NCBI GenBank assembly: GCA_017416485.1
Contig: JAFQCH010000009.1
Coordinates: 1-64,000 of the forward strand
Direction: 5' to 3'
Length of the DNA: 64,000 nucleotides
Origin: Clostridia bacterium
GTDB taxonomy: Bacteria; Bacillota; Clostridia; Oscillospirales; Acutalibacteraceae
The stretch's first letter is position 1; every line of letters begins with the position of its first letter. Under the pieces are notes generated by a model, which was not told where the DNA came from, did no database searches, and saw only the letters and a list, made by a program, of their open reading frames with translations. The position numbers and the translations under genes were made by a program. Of the stretch, positions 1 to 10,000 are shown piece by piece.

Positions 1-235
1 ACGGTTTGTAGGGCGGTGCCCTGAATGCAAAATGGAAAAATGCAAAATGCAAAATTAAAGGGTCGCTTCGCTCCGATTATAGAGCATGAATGAATTTGAT
101 TTTAATACAAAGCCACATTTTTAATTTATTTGCATAAGAATAAAAAATTATATCTTCTATAATGGCAACGCCATTCCGATAATTTTGCATTTTGCATTTT
201 CCATTTTGCATTTCGAGCCTTGCTCGATAAACCGT
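1..235 (-). mobile_element. MITE-like inverted-repeat element, copy A
   Basis: A non-coding element of about 190-235 bp. The core terminal inverted repeats, 23-57 and 180-214, are about 35 bp each and built from repeats of TGCAAAA. An outer pair ACGGTTT (1-7) and AAACCGT (229-235) extends the symmetry, with small hairpins just inside each end. Next to one terminus is a block reading GGGTCGCTTCGCTCC (60-74) followed by GATTATAGAGCAT. Next to the other is TCTATAATGGCAACGCC (156-172). The same two asymmetric blocks occur in the opposite orientation in copies at 55747-56020 and 63115-63363, so this copy is inverted relative to them. There is no transposase, so it would have to be moved in trans. 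The left edge coincides with the window edge. Confidence 0.7.
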
Positions 236-244
236 AATTTATCG

Positions 245-273
245 CAAAAAAAAGAGACCGTTTTCACAGTCTC
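245..273 (-). terminator. terminator of the hrcA-grpE-dnaK-dnaJ operon
   Basis: Just past the dnaJ stop codon the minus strand has a GAGACTG...CGGTCTC hairpin (254-273) followed by eight or nine U residues (245-253). This is a standard intrinsic terminator. Confidence 0.8.
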
Positions 274-280
274 CTTAACT

Positions 281-1435
281 TCATTTTCTCTTTTTACCGA
301 AAATACCGCCTTTGGTCTCACCCGTTGCGGGGTTTTCGCCGCAGGCCTCGGCATAGGCACGAAGCAGTTCTTTCTGCTTATCGTTGAGTTTTTTCGGTAC
401 TGCAACCATCACGCGAACAAGCTGATCGCCTCTGCCTCTGCCGTTGAGGTTGGGAATGCCTCTGTCTTTGAGTTTGAAGACATCACCGGGCTGTGTGCCG
501 GCGGGAATGGAATATTTCACATTGCCGTCCAGCGTGGGCACGGTCAGTTCCGAACCGAGTGCCGCCTGGGCAAAGCTGACAGTGACTTCATACCAGACAT
601 TATAGCCATCGCGTTCAAAGAACGGATGCGGACGGACATTGACACCAACACGAAGATCGCCTGCAGGTCCGCCGTTGATCCCTTTGTTGCCTTCACCTCG
701 TATGTTGATAGCCTGTCTGTCGGAAATACCGGCAGGAATATCCACTTCAACTTTTGCCGTCTTGCGATAACGACCTGCTCCGCGGCATTTGGAACACGGC
801 GTAGGAATGATTGTCCCTTTTCCGTTACATTTCGGACAAGGTTTGGTAGAAGTCATATTGCCCAACATGGTGCGTTGCGTGATTGTCACCTGCCCTCTGC
901 CGTTACATTCGGAACAGGTCTGGGTTGTCGTGCCGGGTGCGGCACCTGAACCGCTGCAACCGTCGCAAACTTCCACACGGGCAACTTCCACCGTTTTGCG
1001 GCATCCCTTGGCAGCTTCTTCAAAGGAAATGGTGATGTTCGACTGCACATCACTGCCCCTCTGCGGGGCATTGGGGTTGGTGCGCTGCCCGCCGCCGAAA
1101 CCGCCGCCGAAGAAGGACGAAAAGATGTCGCCGAGGTCAAATTCCATTCCGCCGCCAAAACCGCCGAAACCGCCACCGAAGCCGCCTTGTCCTGCACCGT
1201 AGTTGGGGTCAACACCGGCATGGCCGAAACGGTCATAACGTGCCTTTTTGTCGGCATCGGAAAGCACCTCGTAGGCTTCGTTGCATTCTTTGAAAGCCGC
1301 CTCGGCTGCTGCATCACCGGGATGCAGGTCGGGGTGGTACTGCTTTGCCATTTTGCGGTATGCTTTTTTGATCTCGTCATCCGTTGCATTTTTTTGCAAA
1401 CCGAGGACTTCATAATAATCTCGTTTATCTGCCAT
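281..1435 (-). CDS. dnaJ: Chaperone protein DnaJ
   Basis: Hsp40 co-chaperone that delivers unfolded clients to DnaK and stimulates its ATPase. The J domain is at residues 1-70 with the HPD motif in QYHPDLHPGD. A Gly/Phe-rich linker covers roughly 75-120. The zinc-binding domain has four CxxCxGxG-type repeats (CDGCSGSG, CSECNGRG, CPKCNGKG, CSKCRGAG), and the C-terminal substrate-binding domain follows. The length of 384 residues is normal. The start is an ATG behind AGGTGAAG. It is the last gene of the hrcA-grpE-dnaK-dnaJ operon and is followed by the terminator at 245-273. Confidence 0.97.
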   Translation of the reverse strand: MADKRDYYEVLGLQKNATDDEIKKAYRKMAKQYHPDLHPGDAAAEAAFKECNEAYEVLSDADKKARYDRFGHAGVDPNYGAGQGGFGGGFGGFGGGMEFDLGDIFSSFFGGGFGGGQRTNPNAPQRGSDVQSNITISFEEAAKGCRKTVEVARVEVCDGCSGSGAAPGTTTQTCSECNGRGQVTITQRTMLGNMTSTKPCPKCNGKGTIIPTPCSKCRGAGRYRKTAKVEVDIPAGISDRQAINIRGEGNKGINGGPAGDLRVGVNVRPHPFFERDGYNVWYEVTVSFAQAALGSELTVPTLDGNVKYSIPAGTQPGDVFKLKDRGIPNLNGRGRGDQLVRVMVAVPKKLNDKQKELLRAYAEACGENPATGETKGGIFGKKRK

Positions 1436-1496
1436 ACTTCACCTGAAACACCGAATGAGGCATCGCAGGATGCCCCATTTTGGTGTGTATTTTTAA

Positions 1497-3347
1497 TTAG
1501 TTGATGTCTTCGTAGGAAGCGTCGTAGTAACCGTCATTGCCGCCGGGATTGCCGTAAGCTGCATTGGGATCAAAACCCTGTGCATTGGGATCGAAGCCCT
1601 GCCCGGCGTTGGGATTTGCAGCATTGTAGATCTTTTCTGCGATTTTCTGGAATGCGGAAGTGAGTTCTTCCTGACGGGACTTGATGAGGTTGTAATCTTC
1701 ACCCTTGAGAGCATCCTTGAGGGATTCGATGGATGCGTTGACGGTTGCCTTATCTTCTTCGCTGAGCTTGTCGCCGTTTTCGCTCATGAGCTTTTCGCAT
1801 TCATAAACCATCTGGTCTGCATTGTTGCGGATGTCAAGCTCTTCCTTACGGCGCTTGTCTTCTTCTGCAAACTGTTCTGCTTCGCGGACAGCTCTTTCAA
1901 TGTCTTCCTTGCTCATGTTGGTGGAAGCAGTGATGGAGATCTGCTGTTCCTTGCCTGTGCCGAGATCCTTTGCAGAAACATGAACGATGCCGTTTGCGTC
2001 GATGTCAAAAGTGACTTCGATCTGCGGAACACCGCGGCGGGCAGGCATGATGCCGTCGAGGTTGAATCTGCCGAGGGTCTTGTTATCTCTTGCGAATTCT
2101 CTTTCACCCTGCAGAACATGCACTTCAACAGAAGACTGATTGTCGGCAGCGGTGGAGAAGATCTGGCTCTTCTTGGTGGGAATGGTGGTGTTGCGGTCAA
2201 TGATTCTGGTGCAGACACCGCCGAGGGTTTCAATACCGAGTGACAGCGGAGTAACGTCAAGAAGCAGAAGACCCTTGACATCGCCGCCGAGAACACCGCC
2301 CTGCAATGCGGCACCGATGGCTACGCATTCGTCGGGATTGATGCCCTTGAAGGGTTCTTTGCCGGTAAATGCCTTGATGGCTTCCTGAACAGCGGGGATT
2401 CTGGAGGAACCGCCGACCATGAGAACTTTGTCGATCTGGCTGATCTTGAGGCCGGAGTCAGCAATTGCCTGACGGACGGGACCCATGGTAGCTTCCACGA
2501 GGTCTGCGGTCAGTTCGTTGAACTTGGCTCTGGTGAGGGTATCTTCAAGGTGTTTCGGGCCTGTTGCATCGGCAGTAATGAACGGAAGGGAGATGGTGGA
2601 AGTGGTGACGCCGGAAAGCTCGATCTTTGCCTTTTCAGCGGCTTCTTTCAGACGCTGCATAGCGGTTTTGTCGCCGCGAAGGTCAATGCCGTTTTCGCGC
2701 TTGAAGTTGTCGGCAAGCCAGTTGATGATTCTCTGGTCGAAGTCGTCACCGCCGAGACGGTTGTTACCTGCAGTAGCAAGAACTTCCTGCACACCGTCAC
2801 CCATTTCGATGATGGAAACGTCGAAGGTGCCGCCGCCGAGGTCGTAAACCATAACGTTCTGATCGTTTTCTTTGTCAATACCGTATGCAAGGGCTGCTGC
2901 GGTGGGTTCGTTGATGATTCTCTTGACATCAAGACCTGCAATGCGGCCTGCATCCTTGGTTGCCTGGCGCTGTGCGTCGGTGAAATATGCGGGAACGGTG
3001 ATAACAGCTTCCGTTACGGTGCCGCCGAGATAGCTTTCGGCATCCGCCTTGAGCTTGGAGAGGATCATTGCGGAAATTTCCTGCGGGGTGTAAGCCTTAT
3101 CATCTACACGGACTTTGTAATCCGTACCCATCTGTCTTTTGATGGATGCGATGGTGCGGTCGGGGCTGGTGATTGCAACACGTTTTGCAACCTGACCGAC
3201 CATTCTTTCGCCGTTTTTGCCGAAAGAAACAACGGACGGAGTGGTTCTTGCGCCTTCTGCATTGGCGATAACAACGGGTTCGCCGCCTTCGATAACAGCG
3301 ACACAAGAGTTTGTTGTACCAAGGTCAATACCGATAATTTTTGCCAT
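1497..3347 (-). CDS. dnaK: Molecular chaperone DnaK (Hsp70)
   Basis: ATP-dependent cytoplasmic Hsp70 chaperone. The N-terminus [13 protein letters not shown] is the phosphate-1 loop. [13 protein letters not shown] and the [12 protein letters not shown] signature mark the rest of the nucleotide-binding domain. The substrate-binding domain begins near [14 protein letters not shown], and the lid ends in a Gly/Asn/Tyr-rich tail. At 616 residues it has the usual length for a Bacillota DnaK. It starts at ATG 3347 behind AGGAGG and lies 51 bp after grpE and 61 bp before dnaJ. Confidence 0.98.
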   Translation of the reverse strand: MAKIIGIDLGTTNSCVAVIEGGEPVVIANAEGARTTPSVVSFGKNGERMVGQVAKRVAITSPDRTIASIKRQMGTDYKVRVDDKAYTPQEISAMILSKLKADAESYLGGTVTEAVITVPAYFTDAQRQATKDAGRIAGLDVKRIINEPTAAALAYGIDKENDQNVMVYDLGGGTFDVSIIEMGDGVQEVLATAGNNRLGGDDFDQRIINWLADNFKRENGIDLRGDKTAMQRLKEAAEKAKIELSGVTTSTISLPFITADATGPKHLEDTLTRAKFNELTADLVEATMGPVRQAIADSGLKISQIDKVLMVGGSSRIPAVQEAIKAFTGKEPFKGINPDECVAIGAALQGGVLGGDVKGLLLLDVTPLSLGIETLGGVCTRIIDRNTTIPTKKSQIFSTAADNQSSVEVHVLQGEREFARDNKTLGRFNLDGIMPARRGVPQIEVTFDIDANGIVHVSAKDLGTGKEQQISITASTNMSKEDIERAVREAEQFAEEDKRRKEELDIRNNADQMVYECEKLMSENGDKLSEEDKATVNASIESLKDALKGEDYNLIKSRQEELTSAFQKIAEKIYNAANPNAGQGFDPNAQGFDPNAAYGNPGGNDGYYDASYEDIN

Positions 3348-3398
3348 TTTAAAATAGCCTCCTATAAAAATTTGAATTATTTTTTATTAAAAAATATG

Positions 3399-3917
3399 TC
3401 AGTTTGCAACTTTGACGGATGCCGGACGAATAACACGTTCACCGATTTTATAGCCTTTGATGAAGACTTCGGCAACCGTATTTTCACCGAAATTTTCATC
3501 TTCCACACGCATAACACCGTTGTGGAAATTGGGATCGAATTCTTCGCCTGCTTCCCCGAAACTTTCACAACCGAGATTCTTCATGGTTTCAAGCAGTTGG
3601 GCGACGATCATTTCAACACCCTTTTTGTAGGTATCAATATCGCCCTGTGCGGCACTTGCTCTTTCAAAATTGTCGATCACGGGAAGAAGCTTGGTCAACA
3701 CATCCGTTTTGGAATCGGTGTAAAGTGCTTCTTTTTCTTTCTGTGAACGGCGGCGGAAGTTTTCATATTCCGCGGCGGTGCGAAGAAGCTGATCTTTGGT
3801 TTTTGCAAGCTCTTCTTCGAGTGCGGCCACCTTTTCGTTCAGTGCGTCACAGGCTTCTGCCTGTTCATTTTGAACGACTTCTTCTTTCACCGGCTCTTCT
3901 TTATTCTTTTTAGCCAT
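3399..3917 (-). CDS. grpE: Nucleotide exchange factor GrpE
   Basis: Releases ADP from DnaK and so resets the chaperone cycle. A charged N-terminus (residues 1-30) is followed by a long coiled coil (about 30-90) and the C-terminal beta domain, with the family-typical stretch NPNFHNGVMRVED. A GTG lies three codons upstream at 3926, but it overlaps the AAAGGTG ribosome-binding site. The ATG at 3917 is therefore the better start and gives 172 residues. The gene lies between hrcA and dnaK in the heat-shock operon. Confidence 0.95.
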   Translation of the reverse strand: MAKKNKEEPVKEEVVQNEQAEACDALNEKVAALEEELAKTKDQLLRTAAEYENFRRRSQKEKEALYTDSKTDVLTKLLPVIDNFERASAAQGDIDTYKKGVEMIVAQLLETMKNLGCESFGEAGEEFDPNFHNGVMRVEDENFGENTVAEVFIKGYKIGERVIRPASVKVAN

Positions 3918-3931
3918 TTTTTTCACCTTTT

Positions 3932-4969
3932 CTAATTGCTCATATTTTCATCCAGCATGGCTCCGATGAGCTGCGCAACATACTGCACAAGCGGAACCAC
4001 TGCGGAATAATCCATACGCATGGGGCCTACAATGCCGATCATACCGGCTTCCCTGTCTGCAATTGTGTAGCCTGCGCACACAACAGCGGCATTCATCAGT
4101 TCGCGGCAACGGTTTTCCGTGCCGAGAATGACTCTTGCCTGCCCGCCCGAGCCGGGTCGAAGCAGTCGCACGGCATTGCTGCGATTGCGAAGGAATTCCT
4201 GCAACACAGCGCCGCGGCCTTCAAAATCGCGATGCCGCAACAAGTTGGATAATCCTGCGGTCAGCACATCGGTTACGGCGGCTTCTTTTGCGGCATCCGC
4301 AAACGCAGTCAGCAATGGGGTCATTTCAAATGCCTTTTCTCCGAGAGATGCGGTCACGGTTTGCACAAGCGGAGTTGTGATTTCATCCGGCGCGCGGTCG
4401 GCAAAACCGGAAGCGGCGATCTTATAAAACAAATCAAGCATTTCATAAGATACTTCGCTGTCGCAACGGCAGATGCGGCTTTTGAGTGTTCCGTTTGAAA
4501 TGGAAACGACCATCATCACATTTCTGCCGCCCAAGGGCACAAGGTCTGTTCTTTTGATGCGACTGCCGGCGGCAAGCGGTGTTGTCACAATTGCGGCACA
4601 GCCTGTGAGCTCTGCCAGCACGGAAGCGGCTGCAGACAGCAGTTTCTGCGGGTCGCCTTCGTTGCTGTCCACACGGCTGCGGATTCGGAAAATATCCACC
4701 GCCGAGGGTTCATACCGCCCCATCAGATGATCCGCATAATAACGGAATCCTTTTTGCGAAGGGATTCGCCCTGCGCTTGTGTGCGGCTGTTCAAGATAGC
4801 CCAATTCGGAAAGCTCCGCCATTTCATTGCGGATGGTGGCACTTGACACACGGAACCCTGCGCTTGCGCACAGATATTTGGAACCGACCGGCTCGCCCGT
4901 TACAATGTATGTTTCGGCAACCGTTGCAAGGATTCGCTCTTTGCGTTCGGAAAGCTCCAAAAGTGTCAC
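3932..4969 (-). CDS. hrcA: Heat-inducible transcription repressor HrcA
   Basis: Repressor of class I heat-shock genes that binds CIRCE. The N-terminal winged helix includes ERKERILATVAETYI and VSSATIRNEMAELSELGYL, followed by the GAF-like HrcA domain. The length of 345 residues is typical. The start taken is GTG 4969. No ideally spaced Shine-Dalgarno sequence is visible (AAGGGCG sits very close), so a start slightly downstream is possible. The gene is first in the operon, 17 bp after the CIRCE operator, so it should repress its own expression. Confidence 0.95.
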   Translation of the reverse strand: MTLLELSERKERILATVAETYIVTGEPVGSKYLCASAGFRVSSATIRNEMAELSELGYLEQPHTSAGRIPSQKGFRYYADHLMGRYEPSAVDIFRIRSRVDSNEGDPQKLLSAAASVLAELTGCAAIVTTPLAAGSRIKRTDLVPLGGRNVMMVVSISNGTLKSRICRCDSEVSYEMLDLFYKIAASGFADRAPDEITTPLVQTVTASLGEKAFEMTPLLTAFADAAKEAAVTDVLTAGLSNLLRHRDFEGRGAVLQEFLRNRSNAVRLLRPGSGGQARVILGTENRCRELMNAAVVCAGYTIADREAGMIGIVGPMRMDYSAVVPLVQYVAQLIGAMLDENMSN

Positions 4970-4985
4970 CGCCCTTTTCTTTGCA

Positions 4986-5051
4986 TTAGCACTCTCATTT
5001 GGCGAGTGCTAACTCTGTCTATACTATACAGCATTCCCACCCGTTTGTCAA
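4986..5051 (-). promoter_or_regulatory. CIRCE operator and sigma-A promoter of the heat-shock operon
   Basis: A perfect CIRCE inverted repeat, TTAGCACTC-N9-GAGTGCTAA, occupies 4986-5012. Upstream on the minus strand are -35 TTGACA (5046-5051) and -10 TATAGT (5023-5028), 17 bp apart. HrcA bound at CIRCE would sit at or just after the transcription start. Confidence 0.95.
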
Positions 5052-5205
5052 TAGCCGTTTTCGGTTTTTTCAGAAAATTTTCCTGCAATTTTGTTTGTGT
5101 TTTCCACATTTTATTTGAATCTGTGGTTGTAAAAGGGAAACAAGTGTGCTATAATACTTCTAATTATTAAAAAAAGTATTATTTTTATATTATGGAGTGA
5201 AGCTG

Positions 5206-7038
5206 ATGGATGAATTGATCCTCCGTTGCGCTTGCTGTATGCACGAAAAAACCGAACCCGGACCTTGTGCACATTGCGGCAGTGAAACAGATCCCGCACA
5301 GGATTTTGCCTGCCTGCCGTTGCACACAGTATTGGCAAACCGTTATTATATCGGCATGCCCTTGCACAGAACGGGCGAGTCAAACGTGTATCTGGCATTT
5401 GACAACGAATACAGCTGCGTTTGCCTTGTGCGCGAATTTTATGCACCCACGGTATCCAAACGCAACCTTGAAGACAACAGCGTTGTTCCCTTTGCGGATT
5501 GCGATACCATGTTTAACACATACCGCAGTGAATTTCATTCGTTGTGGACAAAAATCAAAAAACTGAAGGGGCTTCCCGGGCTTGTCAACATTTCGGATGT
5601 GTTTGAAGCAAACAACACCGTTTATGCCGTGACCCCGAATTCGGATGATATCACCTTGCGTGAATTCATGAGCAGACAGCCCGGCGGCAAAATCACCTGG
5701 GAACAGGCACGCATTCTGTTTGTGCCTTTGTTTTCAACCCTGGCGACCCTGCACGGCGCAGGTGTTGTGCACCGCGGTCTTTCCCCCGAAACCATCTGCG
5801 TGGACCGCAACGGCAGACTGCGCATCTTTGATTTTGCAATTGCCGATGCGCGCCTTGCAAAAACGAATCTGGATCCCGAACTGTTTGACGGTTACTGCGC
5901 ATTTGAGCAATACACCCCCGGCAGAGCCATCGGCCCATGGACAGATGTGTATGCTTTTTCCGCCGTGCTCTACCGTTGCCTGACGGGCAATATTCCCGTT
6001 GCCGCACCGTTCAGAGCCGTGGAAGACACCATGTCCATTCCCGCCAACATTGCGCAGGTGCTTCCCGCTTATGCCATCAATGCCATTATTGACGGTATGG
6101 AGATCAACGCCCTGGAACGTGTGCAGAACATGGACGAGTTGCGCCATCTGATTGCCGCACCGACGGAATATGTGCCGCAGCGCAAATCCATGTTTGAAGA
6201 AGAAGCCTACTATCCGACGGATGCACAGCTGAACCCGCCGGATGAGATGCCGGAAGAAGAACCCCAAGAAATTGAACTGACAGACACGCTTGCCGACGAA
6301 GAGGAAGAAATCCCCGAAGACGGCGAAAAACAGATCGAAGAAGATGAAAAGAAAAAGAAAACAAGCATTGATAAAGCCATTACGGCGCTGCTTGTTGTGA
6401 TTCTTGTGATGACCGTTGTCGGCCTGGGCTTCGTGGTCAAATATCTGTCCTCGTTCATACAGGGCGATCCCATCATTCAGGATCCCGCTTATTCGGACGA
6501 AACCATCACCGTTCCCAATTGCATCGGCCTTACGATGAAAGAAATCGAAAACACACCCGACATTATGAACAATTTCTCGGTTCGTTTTGTGATGGCAACG
6601 GGCTCCTCGCGTGCATACGGTCAAGTAGACAGCCAGAGCCTTTCCTTCGGCGACGCCGTGCCCGTGGGCAGCGAGCTGATTCTTTCCGTCAGCACATTGC
6701 CGATGCCCGACCTGACCGGCAAGCCCGAAGTGCAGGCAAAAGCAGCTCTTGATTCTTACGGTCTGACCTACTTTGTTGACTACAAGCAATATTCCGACGG
6801 CGACAAGTCAAAAAGCGGCACGGTTGCACACACAACCCCCGACAACGGTACTGCGGTTGTGCCCGGCGAAAACAGAATGTATGCAAAAGACGGTCAGTAT
6901 TACGATGTACTCATCACGGTCTGGTCTTACGGCGTTATTTCTTCGGAAGTTGTGACCCCAAATCCGAATACACCGAGCCAGCCGTATGATAACAATATCA
7001 ATATTGACCTGAATTTCGGCAATAATTCAGTTGGATAA
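5206..7038 (+). CDS. Membrane PASTA-domain protein with a degenerate (pseudo)kinase domain
   Basis: Built like a PknB/PrkC-type receptor kinase, but the catalytic residues are replaced. Order: zinc-ribbon-like cysteines (C8, C11, C21, C24), kinase fold (about 45-310), acidic linker, one membrane helix (about 391-416), and two extracellular PASTA repeats (about 433-500 and 503-580). The VAIK-like position reads CLVREF (Lys to Arg, residue 76). HRD reads HRG (189-191), which removes the catalytic Asp. DFG reads DFA (209-211). Catalysis is therefore unlikely; the domain may be a scaffold or sensor of muropeptide-like ligands. ATG 5206 is preferred to GTG 5197 because GGAG (5194-5197) is correctly spaced from the ATG. 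It is followed after 11 bp by the metallophosphoesterase gene. Confidence 0.85.
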   Translation: MDELILRCACCMHEKTEPGPCAHCGSETDPAQDFACLPLHTVLANRYYIGMPLHRTGESNVYLAFDNEYSCVCLVREFYAPTVSKRNLEDNSVVPFADCDTMFNTYRSEFHSLWTKIKKLKGLPGLVNISDVFEANNTVYAVTPNSDDITLREFMSRQPGGKITWEQARILFVPLFSTLATLHGAGVVHRGLSPETICVDRNGRLRIFDFAIADARLAKTNLDPELFDGYCAFEQYTPGRAIGPWTDVYAFSAVLYRCLTGNIPVAAPFRAVEDTMSIPANIAQVLPAYAINAIIDGMEINALERVQNMDELRHLIAAPTEYVPQRKSMFEEEAYYPTDAQLNPPDEMPEEEPQEIELTDTLADEEEEIPEDGEKQIEEDEKKKKTSIDKAITALLVVILVMTVVGLGFVVKYLSSFIQGDPIIQDPAYSDETITVPNCIGLTMKEIENTPDIMNNFSVRFVMATGSSRAYGQVDSQSLSFGDAVPVGSELILSVSTLPMPDLTGKPEVQAKAALDSYGLTYFVDYKQYSDGDKSKSGTVAHTTPDNGTAVVPGENRMYAKDGQYYDVLITVWSYGVISSEVVTPNPNTPSQPYDNNINIDLNFGNNSVG

Positions 7039-7049
7039 GGAGGATAAAC

Positions 7050-10000
7050 ATGAAAAAGCAATCCTTGAAATCAAAATTGCGCAGTGTGCTTGCCGCTGTT
7101 TTGTGTGTGGTTCTGTGCATGGCAGGACTTCCCGTTGCGGCTGTGGCAGTTGACACAAAGGCTGTCCCGCAGGCACTACAACTTGCAACCATTTCCGACA
7201 TACACTATTATGCGGCTGAACTTGCCCCGCATGAAGATGATGCCAATTACAATGATTTTTTGACAAAGTTGCTGTGCAGCAATGTCAATTACAAAACTCT
7301 TGATTATATTCTTGACAAAACCTTCACTTCCCTTGAAGCACAGTCAATTGCCAACGGTCTGAAATATGTTGTTCTTACAGGTGACCTGACACTCAACGGC
7401 GAAAAGCAGGGGCACGAAGCACTTGCCGAAAAACTGCATGCCTTTGAAGAAAGAACAGGTCTGCAGGTCATTGTTGCAAACGGCAACCACGACATCAACA
7501 ACTCCAAAGCCGCTTCCTATTCCAATGTGGAAGTGCAAAAAACAACCCCGCAGGACTTCATGGAAATCTATTACGAATTTGGCTTTTCCGATGCTTATCA
7601 CACTTTCATTGATTACAAGAGTGTGGAAGACAAGCAGTCCATTGCCTCCAAGGCCGGTATGCTCTCGTATTCGGTGCAGCTCGAGGAAGGCTACCGCCTG
7701 ATTATGCTTGATGCAGGCCATTATTCCGCGGATGTTACCGAAGACGGCACAGACGAGCATGAAACCTCGGGTGGCGTAACGGAAGAACTGCTTGCATGGC
7801 TGCTTAACGAAATCGAAGATGCCAAAGCAAACGGCGAAATTCCGCTGATGGCGACCCACTGGAATATGTCAGGCGCTAACTACCTGCACGAATTCATCAC
7901 GGTCGGTTTTGTGATTGACGAACACTACAAACTGCAGGAAATTCTTGCAGATGCAGGCTTGCATTACGTATTCAGCGGCCATCACCATGTCAGCGATATC
8001 GACATCACCTACTCCGACAAGGGTGAACCGATGTACAGCATCATCACCCCGACACTTACCGAATTCCCTGCCGCTTACCGCGTGACCGCGTTCGATTACG
8101 ATGCACAGGATGAATCCATCACCGCAACTTTTAATACATATGAAGTGGACGGCAGCAGAACGAAAGAACTGAACCTTGCATACACAGGCGAAATGCCCTA
8201 CAGCGTAACGGTTTTCAAAAATCAGTATGCAAACGGTGATTCGGCCTACTATCTGATGCGACTGGTCAGAAATGCGCTGTTGCCTTTTGTGGATCAGATC
8301 CGCGAAGCCGGCAGCATCATTCCGTTCATTGAAGAAATGATGGAAATTGACCTTGAAGCAACACTCAATGAATTACTCAAGGGCGGTATCGTCTTTTCCG
8401 ATTTCGAGTTATTCACCGCAAAAAACATCATGCGTTTCCTGAAAGATCTGGACATTCAGATTTGCAAGTTGCTGCTGGTTGATCCGGAAAAGACCTTTGA
8501 CGAAGTCATTGAACCCGCAGTTGTAAAACTGCTCAGTCTGCAGATGAGTGAAGTGCCCTGCACAAAATTCATTGACACACTCGGCTTCGGTTCTGCTGAA
8601 CGTGGCGGCACCCTGGCAGACCTGTTCATGAGCGTTATGTACTACATGTATGCAGGCAACGAAGACATCAGCGACGATGCGTTCATGCAGGATGCACTTG
8701 CCAACATGAAATCGGGCAAAATTATTGCCCCGTTCGTGGAAACCATCATTGAAGCTGTTGTGGATGACGTTGTTTTGGACACTCTGCTTGCAAACCTTGA
8801 AGTTAACCTGACCAAGCTGTTTGCAGGAACAGACTTTGATGTTATTCCCGAATTCGACACACTCAACTCCCTTTATTATATCATTGTTGCACTGGTGGAT
8901 GCAGGTGTATTTGATTATCTTGTAAAAGACAAGGAAGCAACATTCAAAAATGTTATGAGATCCTTGTTCGATGCCCTCATGATGGCTCTTGAAGGCAAGC
9001 CCGACACCTCTTATCTGCATCTTCTTGAAATCGTTCTGGATCTTGCAAACCTGAAATACGGCTCCTCCATCGAAGAAGTGATTGACTATCTGCTGGATGA
9101 ATATGTTCTGGCTGACAGCATGCTTGAAGGTGTGGGCGGCATGATGTGGACAGTTGTTGATTCCTTCTGTAACGACGAAGACCGCGACAACAACGTAACC
9201 TACGTTTATGACGGTCCCATCGAAATCACCCCCACGCAGGACGAAATGCAGATCCCCGCGCTGATTTCCGTTACCTTCGGCGATGATTCCGCATCTGCTT
9301 TCAATCTCAGCTGGTACACAAAATACAACGTTCCAGGAACGGACATTGAGCTTTACAAAACAGACAGTGAGCCTGTTTTCAAGGGCAAAAACAGCATTCC
9401 CGACGGCGTTGGTATCAAAACCGCAACCACCGAGGAAGTGCGCGAATTCAAGGGTGTTGACGTTGGTGTGATCGGTGTTATGACCGTGCAACGCGATGTT
9501 TACCGCCATGTGATTCAGCTTACAAACCTGCAACCCGACTCCACTTATTATTACCGCATCGGTGATGCCAACCTTGGCTACTGGAGCGAAACGGGCACAC
9601 TGCACACTGCCGCAGGTGATGATTCCGCATTCACCTTCTTCCACTTCACAGACACGCAGTCCGTTATTGAAGAACAATACAACGTGTGGGGCAAATTGCT
9701 GGACGATGCGCTGGAAATTTATCCTGATTCCGAATTCATTGCCCACACGGGCGACTTTGTTGACCATGGCGACAATTTCCTGCAGTGGAAATGGGGCCTC
9801 AATGCCGCTTCGGACAATCTGCTGAACATGCCCTTGATGCCGACCGCCGGCAACCATGAGGCATACGGCACATATGCCATTGACAATTATTTCTCTCTTT
9901 CCGACGGCAATGTTGCCATTCCGCAGTATACAGACACAGGTGTTTACTACTCTTACGATTACAACAATGCCCACTTCATCGTGCTGAACACAAACAACCA

